A stretch of DNA of 64,000 nucleotides from JBBQZO01 sp038207625 (GTDB lineage: Bacteria > Pseudomonadota > Gammaproteobacteria > Burkholderiales > Burkholderiaceae_D). The notes below the pieces were generated by a model. The model was not told where the DNA came from and made no database searches. It saw only the letters and a program-made list of their open reading frames with translations. The DNA is taken from assembly GCA_038207625.1 (NCBI GenBank), contig JBBQZO010000003.1, positions 62,001 to 126,000 of the forward strand, in the 5' to 3' direction. Positions within the stretch are counted from its first letter, which is position 1; every line of letters starts with the position of its first letter. The translations under genes were made by a program, and so were the position numbers. Positions 26,437-35,386 of the stretch are shown here, piece by piece.

Positions 26437-26948
26437 GTTGTGCTGGCGCCCCGAACCGACTCAGCACGGCGGCGCCCGACGCGCCCCGAGGCGGCGCCGG
26501 AATCGACTCCGCACGGCGCCACCAGGTGCCCGATCGGCGCGCTCACACTGGCCACGATCCGGTTTGCCTCGGCGCGCTCAAATGACACATGCAGGCGCGT
26601 GCGCACGCCGACCTGCTGCAACTGCACATCGTGATCGGGCGTGACGCCGTGGCGCGCCAGAGCGTGGCGGCTGCTGGCGCGCGCGCAGCCGTCCAGCGCC
26701 ACGACGGCACGTCCCGACTTGGCCAGCTTGACCAGCGGCTTGACGTCACCGCCCAACCCGGCGATGCAGGACATCTCGGCCACCCCCAACTGGTCCAGCG
26801 CCAACGCGACATGGTTGGCAGTCTGCGCCGCGCTGGAACAAGCCGAGCACGCCGGCACCAGCGGCAGGCGCGCTGAGTACGACCCCGGCCCAGCCGGCTC
26901 ATGTGGGCACTGCGCGCCGTCGCACGTCGGTGACGACGCGTCGATCAT
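26433..26948 (-). CDS. DGC-domain putative zinc-binding protein
   Basis: This 171-residue protein resembles the putative zinc-binding DGC family: an N-terminal CDGAQC (Cys9, Cys14), then PACSACSSAAQTANHVALALD, EMSCIAGLGGDVKPLVKLAKSG and the name-giving ALDGC. Relatives usually continue DGCPxxCxxxC; here the text is DGCARASSRHALARHG, so the last two cysteines are missing. The ATG at 26948 shares one base with the stop of the YIP1 gene (TGATG), so translation should be coupled. The coordinate choice rests on that overlap and on the family N-terminus. The biochemical function of the family is not established; metal handling is an inference. Confidence 0.75.
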   Translation of the reverse strand: MIDASSPTCDGAQCPHEPAGPGSYSARLPLVPACSACSSAAQTANHVALALDQLGVAEMSCIAGLGGDVKPLVKLAKSGRAVVALDGCARASSRHALARHGVTPDHDVQLQQVGVRTRLHVSFERAEANRIVASVSAPIGHLVAPCGVDSGAASGRVGRRRAESVRGASTT

Positions 26949-27517
26949 CACGCGATCAGCGGCAGTACCACCAGCGCGCACAGCGCCACCCACACCAGCG
27001 CGCCAGCGGCAAACACTTCGCTGGCCAGCGACTGCGCTTCGATCGGGTCGGTCAACTTCAAGAACGCGTAACTGCCCCGGTACAGCACACTGCCGGCCAG
27101 GAACAAGCCCAGCAGTATCACGCCGATCAAGGCCCATAGCGCGGGAATGGCCAGGCCCAGTGCCGACAACCACATCGGCACGGCCGTCAGCGCGGCCAGG
27201 CGCAAGGCATCGGCGAAGCTCACCGCGCGTTCGTGGCGGGCAGCCAGGTAGCGCATCAGCAACGCCATCAGCGGCACCGTCAGCAGCTCGGCCAGCAGGA
27301 AGATCGCAGCCACCATTTCCCAACGCCGCAGCGGCGCCTCGATCAGAAATTGGGCGCCGTGCTGGACGCCGACAGTGATCAGCAGCGCCGGTGGCATCAG
27401 CGAGAACGGCAGCGTCATCAGCAAGAACGTGCGCCATGCCGACGGATGGACCGCGCGCATGTCGTCCCAGCCGGCGCGAAAGGAGAATGGCAATTTCACA
27501 TAGTTCAGCAGACTCAT
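26948..27517 (-). CDS. YIP1-family membrane protein
   Basis: This 189-residue integral membrane protein has about five hydrophobic helices (near 29-52, 68-88, 103-124, 126-146 and 166-188). The N-terminus with KLPFSFRAGWDDM and the following helix pattern fit the YIP1 domain family found in Oxalobacteraceae. The function is unknown. It is the first gene of a two-gene unit with the DGC-domain protein, sharing a TGATG junction, and is divergent from a MarR regulator across 268 bases. Confidence 0.75.
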   Translation of the reverse strand: MSLLNYVKLPFSFRAGWDDMRAVHPSAWRTFLLMTLPFSLMPPALLITVGVQHGAQFLIEAPLRRWEMVAAIFLLAELLTVPLMALLMRYLAARHERAVSFADALRLAALTAVPMWLSALGLAIPALWALIGVILLGLFLAGSVLYRGSYAFLKLTDPIEAQSLASEVFAAGALVWVALCALVVLPLIA

Positions 27518-27642
27518 GGCAAAGCTCCTGATCGATACGCGGACCGGCGACGCGCAGTCATGCGTGCGCCGGGCTGGTCGCCACCGGCGCCAAGCTGCGC
27601 TGGGTCCGGCGGCGGGATGTCGGCGGTACGTAGCAAAAAGTC

Positions 27643-27657
27643 TATCACATGATGATA
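27643..27657. promoter_or_regulatory. Possible MarR operator
   Basis: The inverted repeat TATCA - CATGA - TGATA lies between the YIP1 gene and the divergent MarR gene, about 126 and 129 bases from their starts. MarR proteins bind AT-rich palindromes of about this size. The segment is the AT-rich centre of the control region. Confidence 0.35.
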
Positions 27658-27785
27658 TGAAATGACAGCCGGTGCACGCTCAATGGTGCGCGACGCAGTT
27701 ATTTTCCCGCCAATGTCATTTCCACCATGGCAACTGCGCCCGCTTCGTATATCATCGCTGCCAATCACCATGAAATATTGTGAAT

Positions 27786-28202
27786 ATGACTCCATTACCA
27801 GAATCAAGCGACACCGTCACCAAACAAGACTACCAAATGCTGGCCGAGTTCCGCTACCAATTGCGGCGTTTCCTGCGCTTTAGCGAAGAACTGACCCAGG
27901 CGCACGGCATGACGCCGCTGCAGTATTTGCTGCTATTGCAGGTGAAGGGTTACCCGGGGCGCGAATGGGCCACCATCGCCGAGCTGGCCGAACGGCTGCA
28001 ATCGCACCACCACGGCGTGGTGGCGCTGGCCTCACGCTGCGAAAAAGCCGAACTGGTGGCGCGTCGCCCGGGACGCGATGACAAGCGCTGCGTGGAGATC
28101 TATCTGACCGTCAAGGGCGAAGAATTGGTGCGTCAGCTGGCGCCGCTGCACAAGCATCAGCTGGGCGACCTGCAACAGGTGCTCAACGTGCTGTCGAGCT
28201 AG
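27786..28202 (+). CDS. MarR-family transcriptional regulator
   Basis: This 138-residue protein has a winged helix-turn-helix between about 35 and 105: ATIAELAERLQSHHHGVVALASRCEKAELVARRPGRDDKR, here cited for its position, where the RD pair at the wing contacts DNA. The C-terminal helix (LAPLHKHQLGDLQQVLNVL) serves dimerisation. The start may be the ATG at 27786 or the GTG two codons earlier; neither has a clear ribosome site. It is divergent from the YIP1/DGC pair, which is the probable target. The ligand is unknown. Confidence 0.88.
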   Translation: MTPLPESSDTVTKQDYQMLAEFRYQLRRFLRFSEELTQAHGMTPLQYLLLLQVKGYPGREWATIAELAERLQSHHHGVVALASRCEKAELVARRPGRDDKRCVEIYLTVKGEELVRQLAPLHKHQLGDLQQVLNVLSS

Positions 28203-28327
28203 GCGCGCTTATCGGCCGACACGCGCGCTCATCGCGCCTGGCCGGCACTGGTCGGACCGAGCACAATGGCATCGGCAAATCGGGCACAGTGGCACGCATG
28301 ACATCCCGTCATGACCAAGGAGAGAGC

Positions 28328-28899
28328 ATGAAACCACGTTACGTTGCACTGGCCGCGCTGGCCGCCACTTCGCTGTATGCGCTGGCCGGGGAAACGCTCG
28401 AGAAGCTGCCCGCGCCATGGTTCATCACCGGCGACGCCGCCAAGTCCTACGAAGCGGGCATCGACAACGGCAACACCCCCAGCGGCAAGGGTGCCAAGAT
28501 GCTGCGCCACGTCAGCGGCGACGGCAAGGGCTTTGGCTCGCTGATGCAACAGATCGCGGCCGATAAATACCGCGGCCAGCGGATCCGCTTTCAAGCCCAG
28601 GTCAAGGCTGCCGACGTGAGCAACTGGGCCGGCCTGTGGATGCGCGTCGACACGCCCGACAAACATGCGCGCACCTTCTATAACAGCCAGGACAAACCGA
28701 TCAAGGGCAGCGCCGGCTGGCAACTGCGCAGCGTCGTGCTCAACGTACCCGCTGACGCCACGGCGATTTCGTTTGGCGTCATCGACGCCGGCACCGGCAC
28801 TGTCTGGATCGACGCGCTGACACTGGAAGTGGTCGGCGAGGACGTGCCGGTCGACGTCTTTGCCACCCACGCGAAACCACTGCCGGACACGCCCACTCT

Positions 28900-28903
<4 letters not shown>
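28328..28903 (+). CDS. Exported protein of unknown function with a carbohydrate-binding-like fold
   Basis: This 191-residue protein has an N-terminal signal (about 1-20, ending SLYALA). The mature part has WFITGDAAKSYEAGID, GFGSLMQQIAADKYRGQRIRF, WAGLWMRVDTPD and VWIDALTLEVVGED. These segments recur in a family of secreted or regulator-linked proteins that look like galactose-binding beta sandwiches; this is from memory. GGAGAG lies upstream of the ATG at 28328. The stop overlaps the start of the LytS-type kinase gene by four bases (ATGA), so it is made together with a sensor kinase and could supply a periplasmic ligand or sensing function. Confidence 0.75.
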
Positions 28904-30044
<1,141 letters not shown>

Positions 30045-30048
<4 letters not shown>

Positions 30049-30794
30049 ACGTGCCGGCGCAAGCGCGCATCCTGATCGCCGACGACGAGCCGCTGCTGCG
30101 CGCCGAACTGCGCGAGGCGCTCGCCCTGTTGTGGCCCGAGGCCGAACTGGTGGGGGAAGCGGTGGACGGTTTCGAGACCTTGCGCATGGTGCGCGAGCTA
30201 GCCCCCGACGTGGTGTTTCTCGATATCCGCATGCCAGGCATGAGCGGGCTGGACGTGGCCGCCAGCTTCGGCACGCGCACCCAGCTGGTGTTTGTCACGG
30301 CCCACCAGGAGCATGCGCTGGCCGCCTTCGAGCACGGCGCGCTTGACTATGTGTTGAAACCGATCGACCCGGTGCGCTTGGCCCGCACCATCGCGCGCGT
30401 GCGCGATCGGCGCGGCTCGGCGCCGCCCGACCTGAGCCGGCTGGTGCAGCAACTGCGCCCGAAACCGAGCGCGCCCAGCTGGCTGCAGGCGAGCGTGGGC
30501 GACACCATCCATTTTATCGACCTGGCCGACGTGATCTACTTTTGCGCCGAGTCCAAGTACACCCGGGTGGTGACGGACCACACCGAGGCGCATATCCGCA
30601 CCCCGCTCACCGAGCTGGCCGAGCAGCTGGCCGAAGCGGGCTTCTGGCAGGTGCATCGCGGCTACGTGGTGGCCTTGAAACGCATCGCCGCCGTGAAACG
30701 CGACGCCGACGGCGCGCTGTGGCTGACACTACGCCAGCACGGAGCGCGCCTGCCGGTCAGCCAGCGCTACCAGCACCGCTTCAAAGGCATGTGA
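30045..30794 (+). CDS. LytTR-family response regulator
   Basis: This 249-residue protein has a receiver domain (about 8-122) with acidic pocket Asp13/Asp14, phospho-acceptor Asp60 in VVFLDIRMPGMSG, Thr in VFVTAHQ and Lys in YVLKPID. The C-terminal LytTR DNA-binding domain (about 145-249) has FIDLADVIYFCAESKYTRV and WQVHRGYVVALKRI. LytTR regulators bind direct repeats upstream of targets. The gene overlaps the kinase gene by four bases. The frame is open far upstream through the kinase gene, but the ATG at 30045 starts right at the receiver domain. Confidence 0.92.
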
Positions 30795-30853
30795 GGCACG
30801 CCCGGCGTCCGGCCAGCGCTGCTGGCGCCGCTACCAAGGCATTGGGGCTGGCG

Positions 30854-31051
30854 TCAGGCCAGCGCCGCCTTGGCCGCCTCTTCCGGCGTCAGGCCGTCGT
30901 AGAACTGGTCGGTGAACCACTCGACCTCTTCCTCGATATGCTCCTGCGCCTGGCGCAGCGTGGCGCCACCGGCCACCAGAAATGGCTCGACGGCGATGCA
31001 CCACTCGATCAACGCCTGTTCTTCCGGGTCCAGCTGTTCTTTCTTGGCCAT
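30854..31051 (-). CDS. Small acidic protein of unknown function
   Basis: This 65-residue acidic protein starts MAKKEQLDPEEQALIEWC and is predicted to be helical, ending DGLTPEEAAKAALA. It has no membrane segment. Codon use matches its neighbours and the ATG at 31051 has GAACGATC upstream, a weak ribosome site. I do not recognise the family. It is convergent with the LytTR regulator and follows the DUF3422 gene direction. Confidence 0.55.
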   Translation of the reverse strand: MAKKEQLDPEEQALIEWCIAVEPFLVAGGATLRQAQEHIEEEVEWFTDQFYDGLTPEEAAKAALA

Positions 31052-31130
31052 GATCGTTCCTCAGTAATAATGTCGCCTATTTTAACGCCCCGCACCGGCG
31101 CGCGGCAACGCGGCGCGGGCCCGCCGGCCG

Positions 31131-32456
31131 CTAGCGCGCGTGGCCGGCCACCTGGCGGTGCATGCGGCGCAGCCCCAGCCAGACCGCCAGCAGCACCAGC
31201 GGGATCATCGCGCCAGTGGCCAGCTCATAGTTGATGGACCAGCCGGCCGCCTTCAGGGCCTTGCCCGCGTAGCTGACCAGCCCCACCGAATAGTAAGAAA
31301 TGGCCACCACCGACAAGCCTTCGACGGCCTGCTGCAGGCGCAGTTGCTGGGCCGCGCGGGTGTTGAGCGACTCGAGAATCTTGCGGTTTTGCTGTTCCTG
31401 CACGATCCCCACGCGGGTGCGCAGCAAATCATTGGTGCGCCCGATCCGCTCGGCCAGCGCTTCCTGGCGCCGCACGATCGATTCGCAGGTGTTCATCGCC
31501 GGCGCCAGACGCCGGTCCATGAATTCGCCCACCGTCGGCACGCCTTCGATGCGCGTCTCGCGCATCTCGTCGGTGCGCGCCTGCACCAGCCGGAAGTAGG
31601 CCTTCGAGGCGGCGAAGCGGTAGCTGTTCTCCAGCGCCAGCTTTTCGATGCGCGCGGCCAGCCCGGTGATGCGCTGCAGCAGCGCGCGCTCGTCGTCGTG
31701 CTGCGAGCCGGCGTCGACCGTATCACTCATGCCGGCCGACAGCTTGGCCAGCTCGGCCTCGATCGCATTGAGCACCGGTGCGGCCTGCTGCGCGTGCGGC
31801 AGGCCCAGCAGCGCCATCATCCGGTAAGTTTCGATTTCCAGCACGCGCTGCACCAGCCGGCCCGCCTGCTGGTACTGCAAACCCAGATCCTGCACGACGA
31901 AGCGCGAAAAACCGTCGGCCTGGATCGCGAAATCGGTCCACAGCCGGGCCGCCTCGAGCGCGTCGCTGCCCACCAGCAGATTGCCGTTGAAGGCCTGGCG
32001 CATGTCGGCCACGCTGGCCGCGCTGTGCTGCAGCACCACGTGGGCGGCCACCATCACCATGCCGTTCAGGGCCAGCAACCATTCCTCGGGCACATGGCGC
32101 AGCGGCACCTGCTCGAACGCTTCGGCCAGCGCCAGCGCCGCGCCGTGGTGCTCGGCGAAGGTGTAGGTGGAAAACTCGGTATGGCACTCCCACTGCAGCC
32201 GGAACGGACCGAAATCGTGAAAGTAGTACTTGGCATCGCGGTTCGGCCCGGCCACCCCGAAATGCTGGCACAGCGCCACCAGCAGCGCATGCTGGGCCTC
32301 GCCATGGTCGGGCGCGACGGGCGCGCCGGCCCGATTGTAGACGGCCAGGTGGGTCAGACTTTCCGGCGCCGACACGCGCAGCGAAGGACGCGAATGGACC
32401 TCGGCGGCCAGCGGTATGCGCAACAGGTGGTTCAAACTGGAATGGACGATCGACAT
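31131..32456 (-). CDS. DUF3422-family membrane protein
   Basis: This 441-residue protein has the DUF3422 N-terminus (PLAAEVHSRPSLRVSAPE, followed by HDFGPFRLQWECHTEFSTYTF). The middle is helical with coiled-coil character (about 250-370), and two transmembrane helices lie at about 385-430. Known members are uncharacterised inner-membrane proteins. It is transcribed in the same direction as greB, which ends 23 bases upstream, so the two may share a transcript. I infer nothing about function. Confidence 0.88.
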   Translation of the reverse strand: MSIVHSSLNHLLRIPLAAEVHSRPSLRVSAPESLTHLAVYNRAGAPVAPDHGEAQHALLVALCQHFGVAGPNRDAKYYFHDFGPFRLQWECHTEFSTYTFAEHHGAALALAEAFEQVPLRHVPEEWLLALNGMVMVAAHVVLQHSAASVADMRQAFNGNLLVGSDALEAARLWTDFAIQADGFSRFVVQDLGLQYQQAGRLVQRVLEIETYRMMALLGLPHAQQAAPVLNAIEAELAKLSAGMSDTVDAGSQHDDERALLQRITGLAARIEKLALENSYRFAASKAYFRLVQARTDEMRETRIEGVPTVGEFMDRRLAPAMNTCESIVRRQEALAERIGRTNDLLRTRVGIVQEQQNRKILESLNTRAAQQLRLQQAVEGLSVVAISYYSVGLVSYAGKALKAAGWSINYELATGAMIPLVLLAVWLGLRRMHRQVAGHAR

Positions 32457-32479
32457 CGAAGGCTCGCTGGTAGTGGGTG

Positions 32480-33046
32480 TCAGTCTTCCTTTGGCGCCGG
32501 GTACACGACGCTGAGCAGTTCAAGCTCGTCGCTGCCGTGCGGTGTCATCAGGGTGATCACGTCACCCTCCCTGGCCTTGGTGATCGCGCGCGCTACCGGC
32601 GAAACCCAGCTGATCTTGCCGTTCAGCGGATCGAGCTCGTCAATGCCCACGATCGTAATGGTGTGTGTCGCGCCGGCGCCGTTGCGATACGTCACGGTGG
32701 CGCCGAAGAACACCTGGTCGTTGCCGTGATGGACAGCCGGATCGACCACCGCGGCCGTGTCCATGCGCTTGGTCAGGAAGCGGATGCGCCGGTCGATCTC
32801 GCGCAGGCGCCGTTTGCCGTAGATGTAATCGCCGTTCTCGGAGCGGTCGCCGTTCGAAGCGGCCCAGTGCACGATGCGCACCACCTCCGGCCGGTCGACG
32901 TCGATCAGCTGCAGCAGTTCGGCCTTGATGCGCGCATAACCGGCCGGCGTGATGTAATTTTTCGCCCCGGCGGGAATGGCCAGCGCGAGCGCGGCGGCTT
33001 CCTCGTCGTCATCGTTGTCCGCTTCTTTGACAAATGCTTTATTCAT
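32480..33046 (-). CDS. greB: Transcript cleavage factor GreB
   Basis: This 188-residue protein rescues backtracked RNA polymerase by stimulating cleavage of the nascent transcript. The N-terminal coiled coil carries NYITPAGYARIKAELLQL and SENGDYIYGKRRLREIDRR, with acidic tip residues. The C-terminal globular domain has FFGATVTY and ISWVSPVARAI. Compared with E. coli GreB it has an extra acidic N-terminal stretch (EADNDDDEEAAA). The ATG at 33046 starts MNKAFVKE as in relatives; the upstream part of the frame was not included. In related genomes greB is usually next to spoT, whereas here a block of about 8 kb separates them. Confidence 0.92.
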   Translation of the reverse strand: MNKAFVKEADNDDDEEAAALALAIPAGAKNYITPAGYARIKAELLQLIDVDRPEVVRIVHWAASNGDRSENGDYIYGKRRLREIDRRIRFLTKRMDTAAVVDPAVHHGNDQVFFGATVTYRNGAGATHTITIVGIDELDPLNGKISWVSPVARAITKAREGDVITLMTPHGSDELELLSVVYPAPKED

Positions 33047-33193
33047 ATGGTCTATTGTAACGGGGGGTGGCAATTCGTGCGGACTTGCCCGCAAAACGGC
33101 GGTGCGGGGGCGGTGCCGCTTGCTTTTTCACGTATCATGACCAGATGGGAATGCAGGCGGCTCACCGCCGTCTGCGCCGCGTAATGGAGATGC

Positions 33194-33832
33194 ATGAGAC
33201 GCCCAAAGAAATTGCGTTATCGCCTGCTGACGCCGCTGGTCTATCTGGCCGCACTGATCTTGATGCTGGAAGAATGGCTGTGGGATCTGGGCGAGCGCGT
33301 GATGTCCTTCATGTCCAGCTGGCCCCCGCTGCATGCGCTCGAGAGCCGCATCCGCGCACTGTCCCCGTACGCCGCCTTGAGCGTGTTCGTGCTGCCGGCC
33401 GTGCTGCTGTTTCCCGTCAAACTGCTGGCCCTGTTCGCGATCACCCAGGGCCATGCGATCTGGGGCGTGTCGGTGATCGTCGTCGCCAAGGTGGTCGGGG
33501 CGGGGGCGGTGGCGCGGCTGTACGCGCTGACCCGGTTGCGCCTGATGGAGCTGGCCTGGTTCGCGCGCTGGCAGCACGCCTTCATGCGCCACAAGGACCG
33601 CTGGATCGCACGCCTGCGCGCCACCCGCGCGTTTCGCGAAACCCGCCTGACGCTGGGCAAGCTGCGCGCCGGCGCACGCGCGCTGTGGCTGACCGTGCGC
33701 CCCAAGCGTGCCATCGGGCGGCGCAGCACCCGCCCAAGCCGCGTGCTGCGCCGCTTCGTCGCGTTCTGGCGCGCGCGCCGGCGCGCCTTGATGCACCCGA
33801 AAACGTCGTCGGCGCCGCCGGAAGACCGATGA
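33194..33832 (+). CDS. Membrane protein with basic C-terminus, first gene of a kinase-regulator unit
   Basis: The protein has 212 residues. A membrane segment spans about 12-30 and two more lie between 58 and 105, after which the protein is strongly basic (many Arg) to the end. I recognise no family. It overlaps the start of a soluble histidine kinase gene by four bases (ATGA). Because that kinase has no sensor or membrane domain of its own, this protein is a candidate membrane partner; that is inference from the coupling only. Confidence 0.65.
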   Translation: MRRPKKLRYRLLTPLVYLAALILMLEEWLWDLGERVMSFMSSWPPLHALESRIRALSPYAALSVFVLPAVLLFPVKLLALFAITQGHAIWGVSVIVVAKVVGAGAVARLYALTRLRLMELAWFARWQHAFMRHKDRWIARLRATRAFRETRLTLGKLRAGARALWLTVRPKRAIGRRSTRPSRVLRRFVAFWRARRRALMHPKTSSAPPEDR

Positions 33833-34572
33833 CGCCATCGCCCGATCCAAGCGAACTGCTGACCCTGCTGGCGCACGTCGATGCGCCCACGCGCACGCGC
33901 GCGCTGGCTGCCTACGCGCAGCAGGTGCGCGCGCAGGAACGCGCGCACCTGGCGCGCGAACTGCACGACGGTTTGGGCGGCGAACTGACGGCGCTGAAAA
34001 TGGCGCTGGCCAGGCTGGTCCAGCAGTTGCCGCCGGCTCTGCCCGCCCCGCTGGCCACGACACACTATGCCGACCGGCTGGTCGAGCGCAGCATCGCCAC
34101 GCTGCAGGACATCGCGCGCGCGCTGCGCCCCGCCGCGCTGGAACACGGCCTGGTCGCCGCGCTGGCGTGGCAAGCCGAACAATTCGCCCTGCAGACCGGC
34201 TATCCCTGCCAGTTCAGCGCGCCGGCCGGCCCGCTGCGGCTGTGCGACCAGCAAGAACAGGCGCTGCTGCGTTTCGCTCAGGAGGGCCTGACGAATATCG
34301 CCAAACACGCGCACGCCAGCCGCGCGCAGCTGAGCTTGACGGTGGACGGCGCGCAGCTGTGCCTGTTGCTTAGCGACAACGGCATCGGCTGCACGCCGGC
34401 TGCGCGCGGCAAGTCAGCGCGGCACGGCCTGCGCGGCCTGCGCGAACGGGCCGACGCGCTCGGTGCGCGCATGGAGCTCGCTGACACGCCCGGCGGGGGC
34501 ACCACGCTGGCCATCAAAATTAGCTTGGGCGGGCCAGAAACGCCGATAATAGCGAACGCTGACGCCACTTGA
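33829..34572 (+). CDS. Soluble NarL-type sensor histidine kinase (HisKA_3)
   Basis: This 247-residue kinase has no membrane helix or recognised input domain. The HisKA_3 phospho-acceptor is His46 in ARELHDGLGGELTALKMAL, and the ATPase domain shows EGLTNIAKHAHA and DNGIGC followed by GLRGLRERADALGA. The start at 33829 overlaps the upstream membrane-protein stop by four bases. The NarL/LuxR-type response regulator 30 bases downstream is its likely partner. The signal must come from another protein, perhaps the membrane protein encoded before it. Confidence 0.9.
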   Translation: MTPSPDPSELLTLLAHVDAPTRTRALAAYAQQVRAQERAHLARELHDGLGGELTALKMALARLVQQLPPALPAPLATTHYADRLVERSIATLQDIARALRPAALEHGLVAALAWQAEQFALQTGYPCQFSAPAGPLRLCDQQEQALLRFAQEGLTNIAKHAHASRAQLSLTVDGAQLCLLLSDNGIGCTPAARGKSARHGLRGLRERADALGARMELADTPGGGTTLAIKISLGGPETPIIANADAT

Positions 34573-34602
34573 TGCGCAGCCGAACCATTCCCGCGAGAAT
34601 CA

Positions 34603-35250
34603 ATGACTGACAAAGCACCTATCCGGGTATTTATCGCCGACGACCACGCCATCGTGCGCGAAGGCCTGAAACAGATTCTGGCCGAATCGCGCGACATCGT
34701 CGTCGGCGGCGAGGCCGACAACGGGCATGACACCCTGAAGTTGTTGCGCAAATCGAAATGCCATCTGCTGTTGCTCGACATTTCGCTGCCCGACCGCAGC
34801 GGCATCGACCTGCTCAAGCAGATCAGGAAGGACTTTCCCGACACGGCCGTGTTGATGCTGTCGATGCACCGCGAGGACGAATACGCGATCCGCTCGCTGC
34901 GCGCCGGCGCGGCCGGCTACCTGACCAAGCAGAGCGCGCCGGGCGAATTGATCGCGGCGATCCGGCTGGTCGCATCGGGCCAGAAATACGTCAGCGCCGC
35001 ATTGGCCCAGGAACTGGCCAGCCAGCTCGGCGAGGACCACGAGGCGGCGCCCCATGACAGCCTGTCCGACCGCGAATACCAGACGCTGACCTTGATCGCC
35101 TCGGGCAAGACGGTCAGCCTGATTGCCAAGGAACTGTCACTGTCGGTGAAGACCATCAGCGAATACCGCGCCCGTCTGCTGGTGAAGATGAAACTGAAAA
35201 ACAGCGCGGAACTGACCCATTACGCGATCAAGAACCAGCTGATTGAATAG
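34603..35250 (+). CDS. NarL/LuxR-family response regulator
   Basis: This 215-residue regulator has a receiver domain (about 6-120) with Asp13/Asp14, phospho-acceptor Asp59 in LLLLDISLPDRSG, and SMHRE/KQ positions. The C-terminal LuxR helix-turn-helix (about 148-210) reads LSDREYQTLTLIASGKT and then LSLSVKTISEYRARLLVKM. It is the probable partner of the soluble kinase encoded 30 bases upstream. Targets are unknown; the nearby diguanylate cyclase gene is on the same strand and could be among them. Confidence 0.93.
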   Translation: MTDKAPIRVFIADDHAIVREGLKQILAESRDIVVGGEADNGHDTLKLLRKSKCHLLLLDISLPDRSGIDLLKQIRKDFPDTAVLMLSMHREDEYAIRSLRAGAAGYLTKQSAPGELIAAIRLVASGQKYVSAALAQELASQLGEDHEAAPHDSLSDREYQTLTLIASGKTVSLIAKELSLSVKTISEYRARLLVKMKLKNSAELTHYAIKNQLIE

Positions 35251-35386
35251 CACGCATCTGTGCCATATGGCAACGATGCGCAAAACTGAAGGGTGTTATC
35301 GGGCTTAATTGAACGTTGCCAGGCGCCTGTGCTCGCCTATCATGGTGTTATCAAAGCACAATCCATCCAAAGGACCCTGCTCTACC

